DNA of 64,000 nucleotides from CAWJMN01 sp963844055 (GCA_963844055.1 CAWJMN010000001.1:992001-1056000), one strand, 5' to 3'; counted from the stretch's first letter, positions 9,236-16,020 are shown. The notes: generated by a model from the sequence alone, not told the origin. Numbers and translations are program-made.

Positions 9236-10300
9236 TTAGAGGGGCTTAATGGCGGAAATGAACAGGTTGACCCCCTGGGGTTCGCTGCCGTGGGCAATCG
9301 CCTCTTCGGGAATGCCGGCGGCCAGGGCGAGCTGTTCTAGTTCTTGTTCGCTGCGGTGGATCAGGTACCAATCCCCCATCCATTCCATGTATGGCCGGGT
9401 GGGATTGTGCGGTGCGAAGTTGAAAACGTATAGCGAGCCGCCGGGGGCGAGCTGTTCCCAAAAGCAGGCCAGCAAATCTTGGGCAGGCTCTTCGGCCAAG
9501 TAGTCGAATAGGCCCGTGCAATAGATTTGCGTGGCATCGGCGATTAAGGCCTGTAGGTCTTTTCGCTTGGGGAGACGCATTAGGTTGGCTTGCTGCGAGA
9601 CGAACTTGGCAAACGAAAACGGCTGCCCGTCTTGCGATGCTTCGGCGAAGGCGTTGGCTGCGTACTCGGTGGCAGCTGGATCCAGGTCGAGCAGCGTGAT
9701 GGCTGTCTGCGGCAGGATTTCCGCCGGGGCTTTTCGCACGGCATTGAGAATGTCTTGCCCACTTCCACAGCCGATGGAGACAAGATGGGGGGGCTTTGCT
9801 TGTGGGAACTTGTTGTGCTTCGCCAAGTGCTTGGTGGCCCACTGCGTTACTAGTTCCATTCGCCCGCGAACGGCAGCAGGTGCGGCTTGCTTTTGGAAAT
9901 AGGCGTCAAAACAACGGCCGATGACATCGGGTGATTGATAGCCGTTGCTGATCTTCAGGAAGAGTTCAAAATCGCCAGCGTAACCACGGGGCTTTAATCG
10001 CGCGTGTGTTTGAAGTTCGCCCCGCGAGAGTACCTCTACATTTTCTTCCCAGAGGGTGCTAGAAAAAGCGCACTGTTCAAGCAGGGGAAGGACGGCGCGC
10101 GATAGCGGCGCCATGTAGCTGTCGAGCAAAACGGAGAGCTCTTCTTCCGCATCAAAGGAGGGGTCTGCCGTTTGAACCTGTTGCTCCCAGCGGGTGAGAT
10201 CCGCTTTGAAGCTACGGCGAAGTTCCACACATTCCTGAGGAGTCATGGGCATGCGGGGCTTTGGGGGGCGAGCCCTGTGTGCAGTAAAAAGAAGCGTCAT
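9236..10300 (-). CDS. Class I SAM-dependent methyltransferase (EF methyl-ester family-like)
   Basis: A cytoplasmic methyltransferase of about 354 residues. The SAM-binding glycine loop is VSIGCGSGQDIL near 170-181, followed by the acidic strand TLLDLDP and a post-motif ADATQIYCTGLFDYL. The LKPRGYAGDFELF block upstream is characteristic of proteins annotated as 'extracellular factor 3-hydroxypalmitic acid methyl ester biosynthesis', recalled from memory. The actual substrate is unknown. No partner genes suggest a signalling system here. The start is uncertain: ATGs at 10300 and 10252 are both possible, neither with a clear Shine-Dalgarno sequence. Confidence 0.65.
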   Translation of the reverse strand: MTLLFTAHRARPPKPRMPMTPQECVELRRSFKADLTRWEQQVQTADPSFDAEEELSVLLDSYMAPLSRAVLPLLEQCAFSSTLWEENVEVLSRGELQTHARLKPRGYAGDFELFLKISNGYQSPDVIGRCFDAYFQKQAAPAAVRGRMELVTQWATKHLAKHNKFPQAKPPHLVSIGCGSGQDILNAVRKAPAEILPQTAITLLDLDPAATEYAANAFAEASQDGQPFSFAKFVSQQANLMRLPKRKDLQALIADATQIYCTGLFDYLAEEPAQDLLACFWEQLAPGGSLYVFNFAPHNPTRPYMEWMGDWYLIHRSEQELEQLALAAGIPEEAIAHGSEPQGVNLFISAIKPL

Positions 10301-10644
10301 GAAGGTAGGCAAATCATCGGTCGAAGACGGTTTCGAAAAAGCAGCTTTCGAAAGGTGTCTTTGAACAAAGGGGGCTGTTCGAGAGGAGCCCTTAGGTTAC
10401 CGAAATTTGGCCCCTTCCGACAGGCAGGGAGCTGAGCGGAGCGGCTTGGTCGAAAGGGTGATTTGCCTGCGAGACGGGGGCAAACGGGGCAGGGAGGGGG
10501 TAAAGCAAAAAGTGCTTTAGAAATGGATGGGCGAATGAAAGTGGGGAGAACGGGAAAGGGGTTTTTGAGCTGGGGGATGGGACGGGCCAAGCACCCGTGT
10601 GAACAAGGTTCGCCTCGCTTGGGGCGGGAAAAACTACGGCAGCA
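10301..10644. other. Intergenic region with no gene seen
   Basis: This G-rich stretch separates the methyltransferase start from the outermost attC-like site of the island. Open frames here are short, lack homology I recognise and lack ribosome binding sites. A pair of related sequences around 'tttcgaaa' occurs near 10333 and 10346, but no hairpin with a T-tail is evident. Confidence 0.4.
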
Positions 10645-10735
10645 GTAACGGCAGCGTTGACCGGGCCGCCGCCAATCAACATTGACTTCAGAAACGACGC
10701 GATCGGCGGCTCCGCATCCAACGCTTGGTTATGCC
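10645..10735 (-). repeat. attC-like site after the DUF4274 gene
   Basis: Leftward, the site opens with GGCATAACCAAGCGTTG and closes with CAACGCTGCCGTTA. The arms pair imperfectly (TAAC.. AGCGTTG.. GGCCGCCG against its complement), with extra unpaired bases and a central spacer of roughly 30 bases. It is the most classical of the five sites: GCATAAC/GTTA boxes, GC-rich inner arms. It begins 10 bp after the stop codon of the DUF4274-like gene. Confidence 0.65.
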
Positions 10736-10745
10736 GCGATTTCAG

Positions 10746-11189
10746 TCAGCAGTTTGGGCCTTTCAATGCGGATAGAATCGAGGAGATGTTTTCGATCTTT
10801 CGACGCTGAACGACATTAAATTTCGCCATCGGATCAAATCGTATTGTATTGGTATTAAAGTGCCCAGTCGTTAGTTGCGTTTCAATGCGATCAAGGAAGC
10901 GTTTGAGGGCCTGGTTCACAGCAGGCACTTCATCATCTGATTTGAAATCTGCAAAGTATGTCGGTTCGCCGAGCCAATAGATCATTAGGCCTGTGCCACG
11001 ATCACAGAGTGGGTGTTCCAATACAGCACTGAGGCGATCGAATCCGTCACCCCAGTTCATCTGTCGCGCAATCGCATGTAATTCGGAAGACGATTCGACA
11101 CGAGTTAGCGTTTCGGTGAAGGATTCATCTTCCTCGCATTCGTAAAGCAGGAAGTCAATTCGAGCGAGTTGTTCTGCGGTCAGCGACAT
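10746..11189 (-). CDS. DUF4274-like small protein
   Basis: A 147-residue cytoplasmic protein with no signal peptide or membrane segment. The core HAIARQMNWGDGFDRLSAVLEHPLCDRGTGLMIYWLGEPTYF matches my memory of DUF4274, a family found among polymorphic-toxin immunity and other accessory genes; its biochemical role is unknown. It is the last gene of the cassette-like island, preceded by repeat copy 1 and followed by an attC-like palindrome. The ATG at 11187-11189 follows a weak ribosome binding site. An immunity role is only an inference from family and context; no toxin gene is visible. Confidence 0.6.
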   Translation of the reverse strand: MSLTAEQLARIDFLLYECEEDESFTETLTRVESSSELHAIARQMNWGDGFDRLSAVLEHPLCDRGTGLMIYWLGEPTYFADFKSDDEVPAVNQALKRFLDRIETQLTTGHFNTNTIRFDPMAKFNVVQRRKIENISSILSALKGPNC

Positions 11190-11230
11190 TCAGCAGGCTC
11201 ACGAGTAAAAAGCCTTGCGGCATAACGGTT

Positions 11231-11311
11231 AATTCTCAGGCGCTCGCGCCTGTAAACGAAAGTTTCATGGTAGCCCATTTAGCAGGTCAACTGGGCTATG
11301 AGATCCGTTAG
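11231..11311. repeat. 80-bp direct repeat, copy 1
   Basis: This 81-bp block matches 14251-14331 at about 90% identity (roughly 8-9 mismatches by hand count, no gaps). It contains the perfect palindrome CAGGCGC-GA-GCGCCTG, and just outside it (11220-11226) the box GTTATGC on the minus strand. The copy lies about 40 bp upstream of the DUF4274-like gene start and may mark a second recombination platform. Confidence 0.85.
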
Positions 11312-11357
11312 TTTGACGGTTTCGTACGCGTTGAATGATATCAAGAAGTGTGGTCAT
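11265..11357 (-). CDS. 30-codon mini-ORF sharing its C-terminus with the recombinase remnant
   Basis: From ATG (11355-11357) to TGA (11265-11267) this frame encodes 30 residues ending PVDLLNGLP. The recombinase fragment ends PFDLLNGLP in the corresponding position of repeat copy 2. GGAG touches the ATG, too close to be a normal ribosome binding site. It is most simply a leftover of duplication in which the recombinase 3' end was copied, but a translated leader peptide cannot be excluded. Confidence 0.25.
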   Translation of the reverse strand: MTTLLDIIQRVRNRQTNGSHSPVDLLNGLP

Positions 11358-11378
11358 CTCCAGCTAACCGGCGAAGTA

Positions 11379-11470
11379 GGCGAACGACTGCATTGACCGA
11401 GCGCGAGGAGTTGACTCTACCCAAGTCAAAAGCACTCGTTCGAGAACTTCAGTCCAATTCTTTGTTCGCA
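11379..11470 (-). repeat. attC-like site between the 108-aa and DUF4274-like genes
   Basis: Outer boxes are GCGAAC and GTTCGC. The right half (leftward reading) shares AGTCAACTCCTCG-GCTCGGT with the site at 13261-13352, with a central TTGACT..AGTCAA stem. The left arm is less well conserved, and the upstream gene's stop lies about 35 bp before the site rather than in it. Confidence 0.5.
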
Positions 11471-11506
11471 CTTATGAGTTTAATCCAAAGCGTCAGACGT
11501 ATCATC

Positions 11507-11833
11507 TTAACATTCTTGCATTGCGATTTGGAACTTATCCTGTGTACATGGTCGAACGGCAACGGAACCACGCAGCCTGAGAAGGATGCCAATCAATTGT
11601 GTCGCGATCCAGCAGTTTGCAGGGCCGAAAGAAGAGTATTGCCATTCGTTGAAAATAATATCTCCGCGTTGGAAGAAGGAACCGAGTTCCATTCCCTGCT
11701 CGTTGTGTATTCGCCAAGAGGATCCATCTCGAACGATCGTCAATATGGATGATTCGAAGTTCGATGCCCATTCGTCGAGGTCAAACAGACCTGATTGCGG
11801 CAGCGAACTTTCGAGTTCGTAGTACTCGGCCAT
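11507..11833 (-). CDS. Hypothetical cassette protein, 108 aa
   Basis: A small acidic, tryptophan-containing protein with no signal peptide, transmembrane helix or motif I recognise. The N-terminal half (YYELESSLPQSGLFDLDEW, then FESSILTIVRDG) looks like a compact alpha/beta fold. The ATG at 11831-11833 is chosen over a TTG two codons upstream. It is preceded by the attC-like site at 11945-12046 and followed by one at 11379-11470, so it fits a one-gene cassette. Function unknown. Confidence 0.5.
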   Translation of the reverse strand: MAEYYELESSLPQSGLFDLDEWASNFESSILTIVRDGSSWRIHNEQGMELGSFFQRGDIIFNEWQYSSFGPANCWIATQLIGILLRLRGSVAVRPCTQDKFQIAMQEC

Positions 11834-11944
11834 TAGCAATTTGGACCAGTCGTGATTTCTTTGGAGCGGATCAGTGGCATCTTAAGCCAGGAATATTGCA
11901 GATGCAAATATTGACGTCTCTATTGCGATTGATGAGCTCACATT

Positions 11945-12046
11945 GGTAACTCTGCAAAAGATGCCATTCAGCGAATGGCGGCAAGTAAAGTTTCTAAAAA
12001 AAGCGAATCGGTCGATTCGCCACTTCGCTGCAATGGTTTGCTATCC
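11945..12046 (-). repeat. attC-like site between the 199-aa and 108-aa genes
   Basis: Leftward, the site starts GGATAGC and ends GTTACC. The TAG of GGATAGC is the stop codon of the upstream gene. Inner arms CCATTGCAGCGAA and TTCGCTGAATGG are complementary except for one extra G, the kind of extrahelical base that orients attC recombination. A second stem GCGAATCG/CGATTCGC lies inside. Confidence 0.55.
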
Positions 12047-12640
12047 GATTTCGTGTCGTCGCTTGTGGAGTGCAATGTAGTCGGGCAGTCGCGGTAGCGG
12101 AATGTAACCATAAGCTTCCGGATTGTCTGGCAAATCATCGATGGCCACGCGATGTATATCGTTCATGCACGATCGTTCACCAATTCCAGTTTCGAGGATC
12201 GTGTACGCGGTGTCAACTGATTGATTCTCCAACACAAAGTCTGCGTCCGGAAATCCGATAATCACACCAAGTTTTGGAGGAAGATCGTTCGGGTTTGTTG
12301 GCATGAACCACAGTTTCGAGACATCCAAAGATATGCGCCCATCTCGATGATTGAAAGTAAAACCCATTGCGGGTTTTAACGCAATAATTTTCCAGTTGGG
12401 TATTTCGGGTGCTGCGGAAACAAGAGTATCGGCAGAGTGGATGGCGTCAGTGTTGCCTTCAACCGTTATGATTAGTTCATGCGGATTGCTGTTGGTCGAC
12501 ATCAAAAAGTAGAGTCGATCATCAAAACATTGCAGATGCGAGAGCAATTCATTTTGCAGGTCATCAGGAATATCATCGTCTGGCAACCGATTGGCAAAGC
12601 CGAGAAACCAAGTCCAAAAAGTAGAGGGTGGTACCTTCAT
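12041..12640 (-). CDS. Hypothetical cassette protein, 199 aa
   Basis: A cytoplasmic protein beginning STFWTWFLGFANRLPDD. A central part, HELIITVEGNTDAIHSADTLVSAAPEIPNWKIIALKP, recalls an unnamed family often seen beside immunity-type proteins (F/W-rich start, 'APxLPxW..AFKP' centre); I cannot name it with certainty. The C-terminus YIPLPRLPDYIALHKRR fits that pattern. The ATG at 12638-12640 is preferred to a TTG at 12664, which would lie inside the previous attC-like site. The TAG stop forms part of the next site, as in gene cassettes. Confidence 0.55.
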   Translation of the reverse strand: MKVPPSTFWTWFLGFANRLPDDDIPDDLQNELLSHLQCFDDRLYFLMSTNSNPHELIITVEGNTDAIHSADTLVSAAPEIPNWKIIALKPAMGFTFNHRDGRISLDVSKLWFMPTNPNDLPPKLGVIIGFPDADFVLENQSVDTAYTILETGIGERSCMNDIHRVAIDDLPDNPEAYGYIPLPRLPDYIALHKRRHEIG

Positions 12641-12652
12641 GATTGCATTGTC

Positions 12653-12745
12653 GGATAACGGCAACCGTCATCGAGCATCCGCCAGTGAGGTCTCTAAAGT
12701 CAAAAACGGCCGATCGCGTGCTCGGTGTGCATGGCTTTGTTACCC
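12653..12745 (-). repeat. attC-like site between the 168-aa and 199-aa genes
   Basis: Boxes are GGGTAAC and GTTATCC (leftward reading). The TAA of GGGTAAC is the stop codon of the upstream gene. The left arm has GCCATGCACACCGAGCAC; the right arm, read on the other strand, has GGATAACGGCAACCGTCATC followed by GAGCATCC. About twenty positions match, with offsets giving unpaired bases. It is closely related to the site at 13261-13352. Confidence 0.6.
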
Positions 12746-13246
12746 CTGTTTTATGCTATTGGTCACAAGTTGTCGAGATTTGCTTTTGGTAATTGGCAAG
12801 CCACGGCGCTTTAACAAAGCAGGCAAATCACCATCGTATTTCCAAATGGCGTCCTTCTCATTCAATGATGTCAACACATCTCTTTGTAGGTCAGTCAACG
12901 TTTCAGGTGAGATAGTTGATCTCTTTCTCGGAAACGCGAGTGTGATCATGGCATGACCGAGTTCGTAAAATTGGTCATCATCCTTGAAGTAGCCTATCAA
13001 TGCCTGAACCAGATCGGTTACATCTCGGGACCGCAAATACTGTAGGGCAAGTACAGCGTCTTGCTGAAGATCATTGCCGTCCGTCGCATCGCAATATTGA
13101 TCTGAGAGCTTGTCGTATTTGGATAGCTGCTTGTCGTCGTAAGAAGTGCGCAGAATCGCCGATAGACAGTCAAAGGATGCTTGGCTCTGCTCAGATTTGA
13201 TAGATTTAAGTGCTTGCAATGTTTGCGCGAGCGTGGGGAACGCCAT
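12740..13246 (-). CDS. Hypothetical cassette protein, 168 aa, helical
   Basis: A mostly alpha-helical protein (LAQTLQALKSIKSEQSQASFDCLSAILRTS.., later DLVQALIGYFKDDDQFYELGHAMITLAF). The pattern suggests a HEAT- or Imm-like helical repeat, but no family is recognised. The ATG at 13244-13246 lies 15 bp after the attC-like box; a GTG at 13279 would put the start within the site. The TAA stop is inside the GGGTAAC box of the next site. It has no signal peptide. An immunity-like role is only a contextual guess. Confidence 0.5.
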   Translation of the reverse strand: MAFPTLAQTLQALKSIKSEQSQASFDCLSAILRTSYDDKQLSKYDKLSDQYCDATDGNDLQQDAVLALQYLRSRDVTDLVQALIGYFKDDDQFYELGHAMITLAFPRKRSTISPETLTDLQRDVLTSLNEKDAIWKYDGDLPALLKRRGLPITKSKSRQLVTNSIKQG

Positions 13247-13260
13247 CGGAGAACTCAAAA

Positions 13261-13352
13261 GGGTAACGCCTGACATCACCGAGCACGAGGAGTTGACTTA
13301 ACGCAAGTCAAGACGGCTCATCGAGTGCTTCGTGTGCATGCCATTGTTACCC
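13261..13352 (-). repeat. attC-like site between the 123-aa and 168-aa genes
   Basis: Outer boxes GGGTAAC and GTTACCC are perfectly complementary. Inside are CATGCACACGAAGCAC and GTGCTCGGTGATG, which pair with bulges, and a central TTGACTT-GCGTT-AAGTCAA stem-loop. The TAA of the first box is the stop codon of the upstream gene. The boxes differ from the class 1 consensus RYYYAAC/GTTRRRY. Confidence 0.65.
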
Positions 13353-13718
13353 GCTTGATTGTAACTTGTGTTCGAGTCTCGCAACAATCTCACGTCGAAA
13401 TTCGAGATCTGATTCTTCGTAGTCTTGAGTTTGATAACCATTTGTCGGATTTCGCCTTTCCTCCGCCTGAAGCCAGAGGATTTTTTCAATTTCAATCTGA
13501 CGATGTTTTAATGCTCGCAGAAAATCACCATCCCGTTCGGCCAACAGAGCGGCAACACCGTGCCAACAAATAACGGCGTCAGCGTCTGCCTCGACTTTGC
13601 ATGAATCGAAGAGGACACGAAGGCGCTTCCAGGATTCAGCGGATGATGCAACGCCGCGCCTTCGTTCTGAAAGCATCGAAATCTCAGCGTCTTTCAATTC
13701 TCGCCAAGGAGCTGACAT
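13347..13718 (-). CDS. Hypothetical cassette protein, 123 aa, TPR-like
   Basis: An all-helical protein. The stretch WHGVAALLAERDGDFLRALKHRQIEIEKILWL has the small/large residue spacing of a tetratricopeptide-like helix pair. The N-terminus is Arg/Glu-rich with no signal peptide. It begins 43 bp after the 148-aa gene with no attC-like site between them, so the two may form one two-gene cassette or be translated together. Its TAA stop lies in the first box of the following attC-like site. Confidence 0.5.
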   Translation of the reverse strand: MSAPWRELKDAEISMLSERRRGVASSAESWKRLRVLFDSCKVEADADAVICWHGVAALLAERDGDFLRALKHRQIEIEKILWLQAEERRNPTNGYQTQDYEESDLEFRREIVARLEHKLQSSG

Positions 13719-13760
13719 TGGACTCTTTTGTATTTCGCTTTGTTCTGCAGCTTTTTGGGG

Positions 13761-14204
13761 TTATTGCGGGTCTTGGCCAAACAATCGACGCGACGCCTTT
13801 ACAACCCACTTGTTGAGTTCATCCGAATTCAGGACTGAGGTATGAAGCAGTGATTGTACGTTGTCTTGCAGCCAATGAATCTGGTCATCGACGTCAGTGA
13901 ATATGAAGTGATCCGCATTGCCGTCAAGATACCCGCGGAGATGCGAGAGGGACCACGGACCACGCAAGTGGGCGCGTGGCTTCCTGCGCACCTTTGAGCC
14001 GACACAGATATCAATGTGCCCTCCTCGATCTCGCTGGATTTCAAGTGTGAATTCATCGGTATCAGCAGAATACGCCCAAGCAGTCATGGAACTCGGCGTA
14101 GGCGGATAAACCCCGGATTCGGTGAAGCCATGCGGCTCAACTATGCGCATGACAGCGGAAGTTAAGCGACGCATTTCGGTGGGCTGTTCGGTATGGTTGC
14201 TCAT
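13761..14204 (-). CDS. Hypothetical cassette protein, 147 aa
   Basis: The first gene after the recombinase remnant. A beta-rich middle (DEFTLEIQRDRGGHIDICVGSKVRRKP) is followed by HLRGPWSLSHLRGYLDG and a C-terminal helix HTSVLNSDELNKWVVKASRRLF. No family is recognised; size and composition fit small immunity or accessory proteins. The ATG at 14202-14204 is chosen over an adjacent TTG. Repeat copy 2 sits 47 bp upstream and may contain its promoter. Confidence 0.5.
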   Translation of the reverse strand: MSNHTEQPTEMRRLTSAVMRIVEPHGFTESGVYPPTPSSMTAWAYSADTDEFTLEIQRDRGGHIDICVGSKVRRKPRAHLRGPWSLSHLRGYLDGNADHFIFTDVDDQIHWLQDNVQSLLHTSVLNSDELNKWVVKASRRLFGQDPQ

Positions 14205-14250
14205 CAATTGAGTCGAAGATGAAGTGTCGCATTGCTGCTGCAGAACTAGT

Positions 14251-14331
14251 AATTCTCAGGCGATTGCGCCTGTAAACGAATGTTTCATGGTAGCCCATTT
14301 AGCAGGTCAAATGGGCCGTGAAATCCGCTAA
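14251..14331. repeat. 80-bp direct repeat, copy 2
   Basis: Pairs with 11231-11311. In this copy the left part covers the spacer and the right part covers the last codons of the recombinase fragment (its stop is at 14285-14287). The palindrome is weaker (CAGGCG-CAAT-CGCCTG). The neighbouring box reads GTTCTGC instead of GTTATGC. Position directly after the integrase 3' end is what one would expect of an attI-type platform in a reverse integron. Confidence 0.8.
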
Positions 14332-14575
14332 TCTGCGCCTCATTCTCTAAAATGTAAAGTCGCTTGTTTTCCAGAGAAGTGTGTCCCAAAATGGCCTGAA
14401 GGCGTTCTAGCGGCATTCCGGATAGATGCCGATGCGTTGCTGCGGCCCGACGAATGTCGTGTGGCGTTATTCGGCGACAAACTCCAGATCGCTGTACTGC
14501 GTCTCGAAATATCCGGCGCTGGTGGTCGTCGTCGCAATGGCAGCGGATAGCGATGGCCGATTCTTCCCAGCGAAT
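14285..14575 (-). pseudogene. C-terminal fragment of a tyrosine recombinase (integrase)
   Basis: An open frame of 96 codons between an in-frame TAA (14576-14578) and a TGA encodes the catalytic end of a tyrosine recombinase. Recognisable parts are FRDAVQRSGVCRRITPHDIRR (His-x-x-Arg, His codon at 14459-14461), LQAILGHTSLENKRLYIL (His of LGH, Tyr nucleophile of LYI). The pattern follows phage-integrase/XerC/IntI proteins. The N-terminal two thirds, including the first catalytic Arg, is absent or scrambled in other frames upstream. The integron-integrase-specific insert would lie in the lost part, so IntI identity is inferred from context only. Confidence 0.65.
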
Positions 14576-14797
14576 TTAGCTAGGTCCGATTACAAGCTGG
14601 GCGTTCATCACATTGTTTAACGTAGTTCCCGATGAGACGCCTTTCGCCATAGTGCAGAAGTGGACGAGGCCCATGATGGAAGAGTCGCAGAAAATCCTTT
14701 CGGAAATGTCGTGGTGTTCTAGTGGTGCGACAGAATAGAATAAATGACATGCCGAGTGAAAATCGTTTGCGGCCTCGTCTAATCTTTAGGTAACGCG

Positions 14798-15223
14798 ATG
14801 TCTACTAAGACCGCCAGCGTGCCCGAAAAGAGACTTCCCCGCTGGAAGTCTCTGCCGTATGCCGCGTGGGTTGGTGTGATAATGTTCGTGGTGGCCTATA
14901 TCACATGGTTTCTATTCATGGAAGTCTTCACGCTTCATGGCAGCAATCAAGCGAATCGGGATGCGTTGACGAACATCCATGCCACGCTTCAGCGAGGAGA
15001 TACACACGCAACTGTCTTGAAAAAGTATTGGCAGGATCGCACCGCTGAACTGCGAATATCTACAGACTCGCCGGCGAGGTGGGAGATCGGCATGCCTAAG
15101 GAGTTTGGAGCAGGTGACTGGTCCCTGGAAATTGATTTTGATGAGGTCACTGGGAAAGTGACGGCCATCCGAGTGCGAACGTCGGATGGACCTGCACCAA
15201 AGGATGGGCCGCCGGATAAGTGA
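14798..15223 (+). CDS. Hypothetical membrane-anchored protein, 141 aa
   Basis: Residues 1-20 are basic, residues 21-46 (AAWVGVIMFVVAYITWFLFMEVF) form one transmembrane helix, and the rest is a polar domain with HATLQRGDTHATVLKKYWQDR and a beta-rich end (WSLEIDFDEVTGKVTAIRVRTSDG). This resembles small membrane proteins with a periplasmic SmpA/BamE-like fold, but that is only a shape resemblance. The ATG at 14798 follows TAACGCG with no strong ribosome binding site. It follows the integron-like island and has opposite orientation. Confidence 0.5.
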   Translation: MSTKTASVPEKRLPRWKSLPYAAWVGVIMFVVAYITWFLFMEVFTLHGSNQANRDALTNIHATLQRGDTHATVLKKYWQDRTAELRISTDSPARWEIGMPKEFGAGDWSLEIDFDEVTGKVTAIRVRTSDGPAPKDGPPDK

Positions 15224-15444
15224 GTTTTTACGCAATCGGTTATTCGCAACTTTGCCCGGTGAAAAAGGCAAAATGTATGTTTGCCGTAAGCTTGCCTCGT
15301 TGATTGCGTAAGGAAAACGCTTGGTTGTGCTAGATTGCCAGTTGAGTTCCTAACGATTCTGTTGGCAATTCTGGACGCTTCGCAGTAGCTTTTCGGAAAA
15401 CACTAACTTTATGGCGACGTTTCAAAGAAGAAAAGGAATTCGCT

Positions 15445-15960
15445 ATGCGTCGAGACCGAATGGTGTGCAATGGGCTTGTTCTTCTCGCACTTCTTTTCAT
15501 TCCGTTGATCGCGTATGCACAGGAAGATGAAGCCGACTCCAGAGATCCGGTGGTAAAACGCGAGGTCCTTTCGGAGCATCAGATACTTGTTGTCTATGAT
15601 TCAACGACATTTCGTAAGTGTATGGGTTTAACTGGAAGTTGCCCTGCTGAGTGTGGCGGTTCTGGTGAAATCGCAAACTTCTCTGTGGTTAAGTATCTGT
15701 TTTATAAGAAGCATGATAAGTACGGGCATGGAAAACAACAGACATTCCATTTTCGTGTAAGCGACTACTATAAAAAGCCAGTGGTGTTGCCAGAGGTGCT
15801 GCGATCCTTTTCTGGAGTAAAAAAAGGGGACTATCTGCTAATCTCTTGGCGGCACGATAACGTCACCCATCGTTCAGGATCAGCGGAAGGTGATTGCATC
15901 GTCCTAAAGTTCGAAAAGCTTGATGCAGCAAAAGCGAAGGAGTTGCTGGAAAAAGAATGA
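15445..15960 (+). CDS. Hypothetical exported protein, 171 aa
   Basis: A signal peptide occupies residues 1-25 (LVLLALLFIPLIAYAQ). The mature part has three cysteines close together (FRKCMGLTGSCPAECGG) that could bind metal or form disulfides, followed by strands such as QTFHFRVSDYYKKPVVLP and KKGDYLLISWRHDNVTHRSGS. No family is recognised. AAAGGA precedes the ATG at good spacing, supporting the start. It probably acts in the periplasm. Confidence 0.55.
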   Translation: MRRDRMVCNGLVLLALLFIPLIAYAQEDEADSRDPVVKREVLSEHQILVVYDSTTFRKCMGLTGSCPAECGGSGEIANFSVVKYLFYKKHDKYGHGKQQTFHFRVSDYYKKPVVLPEVLRSFSGVKKGDYLLISWRHDNVTHRSGSAEGDCIVLKFEKLDAAKAKELLEKE

Positions 15961-16020
15961 TGCCAGGGGTGAACTGCTGAGCGGCTTTTGCTTACCGAGT
16001 CCTTAAGGGATAGGCGTCAT

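Larger units (their letters stand above)
10645..14580 (-). mobile_element. Candidate decayed integron / cassette array
   Basis: Read leftward, the island holds: the 3' end of a tyrosine recombinase gene (14575-14285), an 80-bp repeat, then six small genes all on the minus strand, with attC-like palindromes after the second (13261-13352), third (12653-12745), fourth (11945-12046), fifth (11379-11470) and sixth (10645-10735) genes. Sites are 91-102 bp, and three upstream genes end inside the first box of the following site, as in integron cassettes. Integrase and cassettes face the same way; I recall such 'reverse' integrons being described in Blastopirellula, Treponema and Chlorobium. The recombinase is reduced to a fragment, so the array is probably immobile unless served in trans. 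Confidence 0.6.

Noticed and set aside
10392..10721. 109-codon minus-strand frame next to the methyltransferase.
   Set aside because: It overlaps the attC-like site, has no ribosome binding site and its Pro/Ser/Phe-rich translation looks non-coding.
10645..13352. Treating the palindromes as simple terminators.
   Set aside because: They lack T-tails, are about 90 bp long with unpaired bases and complementary terminal boxes, and several contain the stop codon of the upstream gene, which fits attC better than a terminator.
14580..14715. Possible IS91-type transposase remnant on the minus strand (DFLRLFHHGPRPLLHYGERRLIG).
   Set aside because: The pattern vaguely recalls IS91 transposase C-terminal segments, but a second frame over the same bases is equally open and no catalytic tyrosine motif is visible, so it cannot be supported.
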